Source: Actinomycetota bacterium (lineage in GTDB: Bacteria > Actinomycetota > Actinomycetes > Mycobacteriales > Mycobacteriaceae). From it: DNA of 16,228 bases. Shown here piece by piece: positions 6,298 through 13,085 of the stretch; position 1 is the first letter of the stretch; the number at the start of each line of letters is the position of its first letter. Both the position numbers and the translations under genes were made by a program. Location of the stretch: contig SYAB01000024.1 of the NCBI GenBank assembly GCA_005787665.1, positions 1 to 16,228 of the forward strand. The letters are read 5' to 3'. The notes beneath the pieces are model-generated. The model ran no database searches and had not been told where the DNA came from. It was given only the letters and a program-made list of their open reading frames with translations.

Positions 6298-7503
6298 ATG
6301 GAACCGGTGCCCGATCAGGTGGGCGGCACCCGGGGTTTTCTGCCCGCGGTGGAGGGGATGCGCGCCTGCGCCGCGATCGGGGTGGTGCTCACCCACGTCG
6401 CCTTCCAGACTGGGACGCAGGGCGGCGTGGTGGGACGGCTGCTGCACCGCTTCGACCTCGCGGTCGCGGTGTTCTTCGCGCTTTCGGGTTTTCTGCTGTG
6501 GCGCGGGCACGCGGCCGCCGCGCGCGAGATGCGGCACCGGCCGGCGACCGGGCACTACCTGCGCTCACGGTTGGTCCGCATCATGCCGGGCTACCTGGTG
6601 GCCGTGGTGGTGATCCTGACCCTGCTGCCGGAAGCCAACCACGCCAGCGTGACGGTGTGGCTGGCGAACCTGACCCTCACTCAGGTCTATGTGCCCTTGA
6701 CCCTGACCGCCGGGCTGACCCAGATGTGGAGTCTGTCGGTCGAGGTCAGTTTCTACCTGGCGTTGCCACTGCTGGCCTTCCTCGCCTACCGGCTGCCGGT
6801 GCGGGCCAGGGTGCCTGCGATCGCCGCGGTGGCGGTGCTCAGTTTCGGCTGGGGCCTGTTGCCCATCCACACCGCGGAGGGGGTGAACTTCCTGAACTGG
6901 CCGCCGGCCTATGCGTCCTGGTTCGCGGCCGGGATGCTGCTGGCGGAATGGACCGTCAGCCCGGTCGGCTGGCCGCATCGACTGGCCCGCAACCCGCGGG
7001 CGATCTACGGGATCGCCCTGGTGGCCTATCTGATCTCGGCGTCGCCGCTGGCCGGCCCCAAGAACCTGGTCCCCGCGACCCTGGCCCAGTTCGTGGTGCG
7101 CACGTCGATGGGGGCGGTCGTGGCCTGTGCGCTGCTGGCCCCCCTGGTGCTCGACCGCCCCGGCCAACCGCACCGGATCATGGGCAGTCCGGTGATGGTC
7201 ACCCTGGGCCGGTGGTCCTACGGCCTCTTCATCTGGCATCTGGCCGCCCTGGTGATGGTGTTCCCGATGATCGGCACGTTCATGTTCAACGGCGACCTGA
7301 TCGTCATCTTCGTGCTGACCACGGTGCTGGGTTTCGCGATGGCGGCGGTCAGCTATGCGCTCATCGAATCGCCCTGCCGGAATGCCCTGCGGCGCTGGGA
7401 GTATCGGCGTGCTACGCGGAAGCAGCCCGGCCGGCCCACGATTCCGGTCCCACCGCTGGACAGTTCGGTCACCGACGATCCGGAGCCCGCAACCGCGGTA
7501 TGA
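6298..7503 (+). CDS. tmaT: Acyltransferase-3 family membrane protein TmaT (Rv0228 type), trehalose-mycolate acetyltransferase
   Basis: A 401-residue integral membrane O-acyltransferase. Seen: the family R-X10-H signature (R22 and H33 in EGMRACAAIGVVLTH), FFALSGFLLWRG at 59-70, RLVRIMPGY at 91-99, WSLSVEVSFYLALPLL at 144-159 with E149, GRWSYGLFIWH at 304-314, and about ten hydrophobic segments ending with IESPCRNALRR at 356-366. A hydrophilic Pro-rich tail (about 367-401) is cytosolic. Known: Corynebacterium TmaT acetylates trehalose monomycolate on the inner membrane, a modification needed for efficient MmpL-dependent export. Position opposite pgfA and in the same cluster as mtrP supports this; I take it as the Rv0228 counterpart without having aligned it. 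The ATG at 6298 is the first start in frame giving the expected length (about 407 in Rv0228). Convergent with php, 23 bp between stop codons. Confidence 0.85.
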   Translation: MEPVPDQVGGTRGFLPAVEGMRACAAIGVVLTHVAFQTGTQGGVVGRLLHRFDLAVAVFFALSGFLLWRGHAAAAREMRHRPATGHYLRSRLVRIMPGYLVAVVVILTLLPEANHASVTVWLANLTLTQVYVPLTLTAGLTQMWSLSVEVSFYLALPLLAFLAYRLPVRARVPAIAAVAVLSFGWGLLPIHTAEGVNFLNWPPAYASWFAAGMLLAEWTVSPVGWPHRLARNPRAIYGIALVAYLISASPLAGPKNLVPATLAQFVVRTSMGAVVACALLAPLVLDRPGQPHRIMGSPVMVTLGRWSYGLFIWHLAALVMVFPMIGTFMFNGDLIVIFVLTTVLGFAMAAVSYALIESPCRNALRRWEYRRATRKQPGRPTIPVPPLDSSVTDDPEPATAV

Positions 7504-7526
7504 CCGCATCGCGGACGGCGGTGCAT

Positions 7527-8513
7527 CTAGTAGGCGCCCCCGTGGGTGAAGATCGCCCTCGGGTTGTCGACGAGCATGGTGGTGATCTGCTCCTCGGTCA
7601 CCCCGCGCTGGCGCAGGGCGGGCAGCACGTCGCGGTGGATGTGCAGGTAGTGCCAGTTGGGCAGGACCACCGGAAGGGCTGCCTCGGGCAGCCAGTCGAT
7701 GTGACACGAGGCGTCGTGGGCCAGCACCATGCGGTCGGCGTGACCGCGCTCGCACATCCGCGCCACCGTGTCGACCCGGTCCTCGAAGCCGAGGATGTTG
7801 TCCAGCCCGAACCGGTCCATGCCGAGGTAGGAGCCCGCGGCGATCAACTCCTCCAGGTAGGCGAGATCCGTGGTGTCCCCGGAGTGCCCGATGATCACCC
7901 GGCTCAGGTCCACGCCCTCCTGGGCGAAGATGCGCTGCTGCTCGAGGCCGCGCCGGGTGTGGGCATGGGTGTGGGTGGTGATCGGGACACCGGTCGCGCG
8001 ATGCGCCTGCGCGACGGCCCGCAACACCCGCTCCACCCCGGGGGCGACGCCGGGTTCATCGGTCGCACATTTCAGGATCGCCGCCCTGACCCCGGTGTCG
8101 GCGATGCCCTCGGTGATATCGCGCACGAACATCTCGACCATCGCCTCCGGGCCGCCCAGGGCGGTGCCGGGCCCGGTGAAGTGGAAGTACATCGGGACGT
8201 CGTTGTAGGTGTAGACGCCGGTCGCCACGACGATCCGTAGGTCGGTGCGCTCGGCGATCCGCTGGATCCGCGGGATGTAGCGGCCCAGGCCGATGACGGT
8301 GGGATCGACGATGGTGTCGACGCCGATCGCCTTGAGCGCGTTGAGCTTCTCGACGGCCACCTCCTCCCGGGCCTCCTCGTCGCCCCATCCGTCGGGATAG
8401 TTGGCCATGATCTCCGGCGACAGCACGAACACGTGCTCGTGCATCAGCGTGACGCCGAGATCGGCGATCCGGACCGGCCCGCGCACGGTGTCCATCTCGT
8501 TGCGCATGTCCAT
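7527..8513 (-). CDS. php: Phosphotriesterase-like lactonase Php (Rv0230c type)
   Basis: A 328-residue binuclear-metal TIM-barrel hydrolase of the amidohydrolase superfamily. All metal ligands are visible: H25 and H27 (LMHEHVF), the carboxylated Lys K148 (ILKCATDE), H181 (ITTHTHA), H210 (IIGHSGD) and D267 (LAHDAS). The VYTYND segment (100-105) carries the Tyr typical of lactonase-type members. Known: the mycobacterial enzymes hydrolyse N-acyl-homoserine and other lactones, with weak promiscuous organophosphate activity; the natural role is unsettled. The frame is open to 8552, but that part lies inside aftD. ATG 8513 follows the aftD TAG by 4 nt and ATG 8507 gives exactly the 326 residues of Rv0230c; either is possible. 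It is apparently co-transcribed behind aftD, where M. tuberculosis has Rv0231-Rv0235 between them. Confidence 0.92.
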   Translation of the reverse strand: MDMRNEMDTVRGPVRIADLGVTLMHEHVFVLSPEIMANYPDGWGDEEAREEVAVEKLNALKAIGVDTIVDPTVIGLGRYIPRIQRIAERTDLRIVVATGVYTYNDVPMYFHFTGPGTALGGPEAMVEMFVRDITEGIADTGVRAAILKCATDEPGVAPGVERVLRAVAQAHRATGVPITTHTHAHTRRGLEQQRIFAQEGVDLSRVIIGHSGDTTDLAYLEELIAAGSYLGMDRFGLDNILGFEDRVDTVARMCERGHADRMVLAHDASCHIDWLPEAALPVVLPNWHYLHIHRDVLPALRQRGVTEEQITTMLVDNPRAIFTHGGAY

Positions 8514-8517
8514 GACC

Positions 8518-11500
8518 CTACGGCGAAGTGCCTGTGGCGGTGGCGGTTTCACCGCCGCGAGGCCTCGTCGGCAACGACGCCGCCAGCGCGCCCAGAGACA
8601 TGAGGGCGAACAGCTGGACCCATCCGGAGTTGCCGATGTAGCCGTCCACCGAGCGCCACGGGTAGCGGGACAGCAGCGCGCCGGCCAGGATCAGGCCGGC
8701 CGCCGCTGTCGTCAACAGCAGCCGGTCCGGCGCCCGCCGCCGACGCAGCAGATGGGCGCCGGCCAGCGCCGCGCCGAAGACGGCCAGTCCGCCCGGCCCG
8801 GCGATGAGCGTCCCGGCTGCCAGCAGGGCCGCCGAACCAAGGAGGCCGGGGTTCCACGGACGCGCAGGTTCGGCGAACCGCGGGGCCCGGCGGGTCGGCA
8901 TCAACGCCGTCCCCAGCAGTATCGGCAGGAGGGCCAGTCCTGCTGCCAGTCCCGCGCGGTAGCCGGTGTTGGAGGGAAAGCTCAGCGTGACGATGCCCTG
9001 CTGTCCGGCCGGAACCACCCACCCCTGTTGCCAGCCGTTGACGATCACCGGGGTCAGGGTCGCGCCGTCGGCGGTCCGGGCGACCCAGCCGGGGTTGACG
9101 CTTTCCGGGACCGTCAGCACCCGGGTGATCGGTGCGCGTGGCATCGCGATCTGACGACGGTCGGGTCCCCAGGCCGTGACGTCGGCGGGTGTGCTGGTCG
9201 CGCCGCGCAACTCCGCGGCCAGTGGCGCGCTGATCTGAGCACCATCGGCGATGAACGCCGGGCCTGGACTGATCAGCAGTTCCTGTTGCCCGGCCGGTAG
9301 TTCGAGCGGCGCGGGATCGCACGCCTGCGCCGCTATCGGCCGGCCTTGCAGCAGATCGTCGACGGTTGCCGAGACGGAGGTCTGGACGAACCGTCCCGAT
9401 ACCGCGATGACGGGACCCTGACCGCAGGGGATCTGCACAGTCCTGGTGCGGTTGGCGGCGGCGTCGGCGGCTGCGATCGCGGTTCCGTCCGGCCGCAGCG
9501 CGGTGACCTCGGCCAGCCCCGGCGGCTTGAGCTGATCGAAGCCGAGTGCCGTGCGGTCGATGACGTCGTCCCAGTTGAGCAGGCTGATCCGGATGGTGTC
9601 GGTGCGGCGGGGGTGCAGTGGGACGGTCTGCGCTTCGGAGTCCGGACTCAGGGTACGGACCTGGGGCCCGTCACCGAGGTCGATGGCGACCAGGGTCGGA
9701 TGGGTGGGCAGCGGCGAAGCGCTGGGGGTCAGTCGCAGGCCGCCGACCTCGGCGGGCTGGGGCAATATGACGGTCAGGGTGGGCGAGGCCAGGTGTTGCA
9801 CGACGCCCTGGGGTGCGGTCCAGGACGTTCGCGGGTCCCCGTCGGTGGCGGCGTAGGCCGATCCCTGCACGTCGATCAGGTCGGAGTTACCCGCCGAACG
9901 GGCCGCGCCGGGCTGGGCGATCAGATCCGCCAGCCGGGGCCCCTGCCGGGCCCGCACCCATACCGTGGGCGTCGCCTTCACCGCGGCAGGCACGGTCAGG
10001 GTGCGGCTCAGCGTCACCGGCTCCTCGGGGGCCACGGCCATCGACGCAGCGCAGTGCACCCCGTCGGGGGAGTCGGCGCAGCCGTCGCGGCCCAGCAGTT
10101 CCGAGCCCAGGTCCCAGGCCGCCACCGGCCATCCGGGTGGCGGCGGCGGTACGACGACGGTGTGCCGCAGATCCACCGGGTAGGCGAATCCCGAAGCGTC
10201 ATATTGGGTCACGGCCAGGTCGGTGATCCCGAACTGCACCCCCGAGGAGCCGTCGTCGGTGCCCACCGCGGTGATGCGCACCCACGGCGTCTCGCCATAG
10301 GGCAGCGCGATCGTCAGGGGCTTGCCCGGTGTGTCGAAGCCCAGGGTCGTGGTGCCACCCGAGGTGGAGACCTGGATGCGGCGCACCTGCGCGCCGACCG
10401 CGGTGGCGCTCGGGGTCAGCGTCAGCGCGGCGTTGGTCACCGGCCGGTCGAAGTCGATCTGCAGCCACTGGCCGATGGCCGGCTCCAGCGAGTTCGACAC
10501 CCAGGCCGTCGCGGAGTCCTTGTCGACGGCGGCCACCGGGCCGCTCGAGGGCGACACGTTGGGCAATGTGGTGGCGTCCGACGATGAACTCGAGGCGCTC
10601 AGCCGTCCTCCCGACCAGCTGCCCGCCACCAGGGGAGCGTCCGGAACCGGGTAGTCCGGCACCCTGTTGTAGGTGGTGCGCCGGTCGCCGGGGGCACGCA
10701 CCGCCGAGGAGTGGTCGTCGACGCGTCCGTAATCGGTTTCCCGGTCGACCGGGGTGTCGGTGACGATGACGCCGCGACCGGGCGGCAGGGACAGGCCGGC
10801 CCGCTGCGCATCGGTGCTCAGCAGTATCGGCCCGAGGGGTGGCCGATCCTCCAGGCGCCGCCGCTCGTCGATCCGTAGGAGCGACTCCGGTCCCCCCGCC
10901 ACCCGCACCATGTCGTTGGCGGGTGTCAGGTAGGGGGCGCCGGGATTGCCGGGTGGTGACCCGGGGGGCTCCACCCGGTAGATCTCGATGGCGGGGAAGA
11001 GCGGTCGAAGACCGCTGTCGGAGATGAAGCCCTCGAGAAGTCCCGGACCGACCTTCTCGCCGAACTCGGCGACCTTGGTCAGGCCGGGCGAGCCGGTGAT
11101 GGCCCGGTGCACCAGCAGCGGCCGGGCCGACCGCGAGGTCTCGGGGTCCAGATCGTTGCGCACCACGACGTAGGAGATGCCCTGGCGGACCAAGGTGTCG
11201 GCAAGTCCGGCCGACGGCCGGCCCGCGGCGAACAGCCGCTGCACGGAGTCCAGCGCCCGGATCGTCTGGGGTGGCGTTAGCGGAATGGAATCCCTAACGC
11301 CCCAGGGGAATTCGCTGAGAACCTGGAACGGCTCATCATGAGTGTTCCCCCAGGACTGGGTGGCGAACGGCGCCCCCGGCGCCACCAACACGCGCCCCGG
11401 CGCCGGGGCGCCGGTGTTGTGCTCGGCCAGCCAGGTGGCTGCCTGTCGCCAGTGGTCCGGGATCGCGCGGAAGGCTCCCGGTGGGGCGAGCCGACCGGTC

Positions 11501-12774
11501 CAGGCCAGCGAGGTGGCGACAACCAGGGCGGTCAGCACGACGATTCCGGCGGCGACCCGCCTGTCGTTCTCAGGGTGCGCAAAGGCCCGGATCCATACCG
11601 GGCGCGGAACGCTGCCGGGCAACGGGATGCGGCCCAGCAGGTGCGCCACACCGAGAACCAGGGGAATCCGGATCACCGGTTCCAACTTGTGCACGTTGCG
11701 CAGCGGTGCCCCGGCCGCGTCGAGGAACTCGCGAACCTGCTCGGCGGCCGGTGCGCCCAACCCACCCGTGTAGCCGGCGGTGAGCAGGATCAGCCCGGCC
11801 AGCAGCATCGTCGCCAGCCGGCCCCGGGCGGGCAACGAACGCAGCGTCAACCCGGCCAGGCCGCCGGCGGCGACCAGTGTCGTGGCCAGCACCATCACCG
11901 ACTGGGTGACCAGCGACGAGGCTGCGGTGGCGCTAGGCGCGACGAACGGCGTCCAGGCCGAGGTCCCGCGCAACGCCTCGGTGAGCGAGGTCCACTGGGT
12001 GGTCACCCCGGAGGACTCGATGAAGTCCAGGAACGGCGGGCTGATCCGGCCCAGCAGCACGAGGGCCACCACCCACCAGGTCACGGCAAGCGCGGACGCC
12101 AGCACCCACCACGCGGTGAAGCGCCACCACAGCCGGTTGGGCCGGTGGCAGGCCCACCAGATCACCGCCGGCAGGCAGGCGGCCAGGCTGGCCACCGCGT
12201 TCACCGCACCCATCAGCGCCAGGGCCAGCCCGGCCTGGCCGGCCAGCATCCGGGGTGATCTCGACCCCCGCGACCCCCCCAGAGCCCGGATCACCGGCAG
12301 CAGCACCCACGGCGCCAGCATCATCGGCAGGGTTTCCGAGGAGATCGAGCCCAGGGTGGTCAGCACCCGGGGGGACAGCGCGAAGGCCGCCGCGGCGATC
12401 AGGCGGGCCGGTCGTGTCCCGATGCCCAGCGCCTCGGCCACCCGCAGCAGGCCCCAAAAACCCGCGGTGAGCAGCAGCGCCCACCACAGCCGCTGGGTCA
12501 CCCACCCGGGCACCCCGAGGGTGTCTCCCACCAGGAAAAAGGCCCCGTGCGGAAAGAGATAGCCGTAGGCCTGGTTCTGGGCCTGGCCGAACGGTAGGTC
12601 GCTGTTCCACAGGTTCGCGGCGCGGGCCAGCAATCGCAGCGGGGTGGCGGTGAGGTCGAGTTTGGTGTCCGGGGAGACCAGTCCCGGGGACTGCAGGAAG
12701 CACAGCACCAGCGCGACACCGAAGGTCCCGGCCAGCCAGCGCCGGGACAGCGGCGCCGGGGAGGGTTCGGCCAC
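8518..12774 (-). CDS. aftD: Arabinofuranosyltransferase AftD (Rv0236c type)
   Basis: A 1418-residue membrane glycosyltransferase that adds arabinofuranose branches to arabinogalactan and lipoarabinomannan from decaprenyl-phospho-arabinose on the periplasmic side. Seen: a GT-C N-terminal half with an acidic first loop (SPDTKLDL, 34-41), QNQAYGYLFPHG at 67-78, SPRVLTTLGSISSETLP at 134-150, LRNVHKLEPV at 358-367, then a soluble part carrying two discoidin/F5-8C-like sugar-binding modules (around 720-860 with AVDKDSATAWVSN, and 955-1085 with YAATDGDPRTSW), a PPPPP linker at about 876-880, another beta-rich region, and C-terminal helices at about 1272-1292, 1310-1345, 1350-1368 and 1384-1400. Length is close to the 1400 residues of Rv0236c. 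The GTG at 12774 is the best start: no ATG or GTG appears just upstream in frame and the next Met is residue 150. It follows the DUF2613 gene by 34 bp and precedes php by 4 bp. Confidence 0.95.
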   Translation of the reverse strand: MAEPSPAPLSRRWLAGTFGVALVLCFLQSPGLVSPDTKLDLTATPLRLLARAANLWNSDLPFGQAQNQAYGYLFPHGAFFLVGDTLGVPGWVTQRLWWALLLTAGFWGLLRVAEALGIGTRPARLIAAAAFALSPRVLTTLGSISSETLPMMLAPWVLLPVIRALGGSRGSRSPRMLAGQAGLALALMGAVNAVASLAACLPAVIWWACHRPNRLWWRFTAWWVLASALAVTWWVVALVLLGRISPPFLDFIESSGVTTQWTSLTEALRGTSAWTPFVAPSATAASSLVTQSVMVLATTLVAAGGLAGLTLRSLPARGRLATMLLAGLILLTAGYTGGLGAPAAEQVREFLDAAGAPLRNVHKLEPVIRIPLVLGVAHLLGRIPLPGSVPRPVWIRAFAHPENDRRVAAGIVVLTALVVATSLAWTGRLAPPGAFRAIPDHWRQAATWLAEHNTGAPAPGRVLVAPGAPFATQSWGNTHDEPFQVLSEFPWGVRDSIPLTPPQTIRALDSVQRLFAAGRPSAGLADTLVRQGISYVVVRNDLDPETSRSARPLLVHRAITGSPGLTKVAEFGEKVGPGLLEGFISDSGLRPLFPAIEIYRVEPPGSPPGNPGAPYLTPANDMVRVAGGPESLLRIDERRRLEDRPPLGPILLSTDAQRAGLSLPPGRGVIVTDTPVDRETDYGRVDDHSSAVRAPGDRRTTYNRVPDYPVPDAPLVAGSWSGGRLSASSSSSDATTLPNVSPSSGPVAAVDKDSATAWVSNSLEPAIGQWLQIDFDRPVTNAALTLTPSATAVGAQVRRIQVSTSGGTTTLGFDTPGKPLTIALPYGETPWVRITAVGTDDGSSGVQFGITDLAVTQYDASGFAYPVDLRHTVVVPPPPPGWPVAAWDLGSELLGRDGCADSPDGVHCAASMAVAPEEPVTLSRTLTVPAAVKATPTVWVRARQGPRLADLIAQPGAARSAGNSDLIDVQGSAYAATDGDPRTSWTAPQGVVQHLASPTLTVILPQPAEVGGLRLTPSASPLPTHPTLVAIDLGDGPQVRTLSPDSEAQTVPLHPRRTDTIRISLLNWDDVIDRTALGFDQLKPPGLAEVTALRPDGTAIAAADAAANRTRTVQIPCGQGPVIAVSGRFVQTSVSATVDDLLQGRPIAAQACDPAPLELPAGQQELLISPGPAFIADGAQISAPLAAELRGATSTPADVTAWGPDRRQIAMPRAPITRVLTVPESVNPGWVARTADGATLTPVIVNGWQQGWVVPAGQQGIVTLSFPSNTGYRAGLAAGLALLPILLGTALMPTRRAPRFAEPARPWNPGLLGSAALLAAGTLIAGPGGLAVFGAALAGAHLLRRRRAPDRLLLTTAAAGLILAGALLSRYPWRSVDGYIGNSGWVQLFALMSLGALAASLPTRPRGGETATATGTSP

Positions 12775-12808
12775 GACCTCGGACGGCGGGGCGGTGGGGG
12801 CGCTCAGG

Positions 12809-12982
12809 CTAGCCGCGGTTGCCGTACTCGACGCGGTTGAGCACCGAGGAGGCCGGGTCGCCAGGCTGCAAGGGCGGCTTGGTGTCCTGCTGGATCATCA
12901 GCGTCGCGCCGAAAACCGAGGCGGCGCCGAGCAGTAGGCCGACCACGATGCTGGCGGCGGCGGGCACCACGAATCGGGTCAT
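12809..12982 (-). CDS. Small DUF2613 membrane/secreted protein (Rv0236A type)
   Basis: A 57-residue protein: MTRFVVPAAASIVVGLLLG begins a single N-terminal hydrophobic segment (about 4-28) that may be a signal anchor. A short polar tail follows with QQDTKPP and the conserved-looking end SSVLNRVEYGNRG. It matches the small Rv0236A protein beside aftD in M. tuberculosis, exactly 57 residues as I remember it. Function unknown; its fixed place before aftD suggests a partner or assembly factor of the arabinosyltransferase (inference). The frame stays open upstream to 13570, but that extension overlaps lpqI. The ATG at 12982 is preceded by AAGGAGT (12996-12990), the best ribosome-binding site in the window, which settles the start. 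Confidence 0.92.
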   Translation of the reverse strand: MTRFVVPAAASIVVGLLLGAASVFGATLMIQQDTKPPLQPGDPASSVLNRVEYGNRG

Positions 12983-12989
12983 GATCGGC

Positions 12990-12996
12990 ACTCCTT
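12990..12996 (-). promoter_or_regulatory. Shine-Dalgarno of the DUF2613 gene
   Basis: AAGGAGT on the minus strand, with 7 nt between it and the ATG at 12982: near-consensus sequence and spacing. It identifies the 57-residue gene inside a much longer open frame. Confidence 0.75.
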
Positions 12997-13019
12997 GGTC
13001 AGCCGGGGAACTGCTGGTC

Positions 13020-13025
13020 AACCTA
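13020..13025 (-). promoter_or_regulatory. Candidate -10 (TAGGTT, with upstream TGC) of the DUF2613-aftD-php operon
   Basis: TAGGTT on the minus strand (13025-13020) fits TANNNT and is preceded directly by TGC, resembling an extended -10 (TGN). Transcription would start near 13013, giving a leader of about 30 nt that contains the AAGGAGT site. The -35 position (about 13043-13048) has no consensus match. Confidence 0.45.
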
Positions 13026-13043
13026 GCACGCGGCGCACCGCGC

Positions 13044-13056
13044 ACCGCCCGGCGGT
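13044..13056. repeat. Inverted repeat in the DUF2613/lpqI divergent region
   Basis: ACCGCC-C-GGCGGT, perfect 6-bp arms about one base. It overlaps the expected -35 zone of the minus-strand promoter and lies 29 bp before the lpqI start, so a protein bound here could affect both directions. A tandem 7-mer CGCACCG (13034-13040, 13041-13047) abuts it. Operator function is a guess in DNA of this GC content. Confidence 0.25.
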
Positions 13057-13072
13057 TTCCACTCCGGTGACG

Positions 13073-13080
13073 GTCATGAC
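13073..13080. repeat. 8-bp palindrome GTCATGAC just upstream of lpqI
   Basis: GTCATGAC is its own reverse complement and lies 5 bp before the lpqI GTG at 13086. It is unusual in being AT-balanced in a GC-rich gap, but is short and unextended. It could be a half of a regulator site for the co-transcribed TetR protein; there is no direct support. Confidence 0.15.
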
Positions 13081-13085
13081 AGCAT

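Noticed and set aside
7504..7526. Possible terminator between tmaT and php
   Set aside because: Only a 5-bp ACCGC/GCGGT stem with a 10-nt loop can be drawn and there is no T-tract, so it is not distinguishable from chance.
6498..8240. A 580-codon plus-strand open frame across tmaT and php
   Set aside because: It is a shadow of tmaT (+2 frame) and of the minus-strand php gene. The translation is low-complexity Gly/Arg/Pro/Asp without domains, while tmaT and php in other frames have full catalytic motifs. High third-position GC keeps such frames open.
9346..10587. A 413-codon plus-strand frame opposite aftD
   Set aside because: It is antisense to the middle of aftD, rich in Gly, Arg and Gln, with no motif; aftD is intact and homologous over this region.
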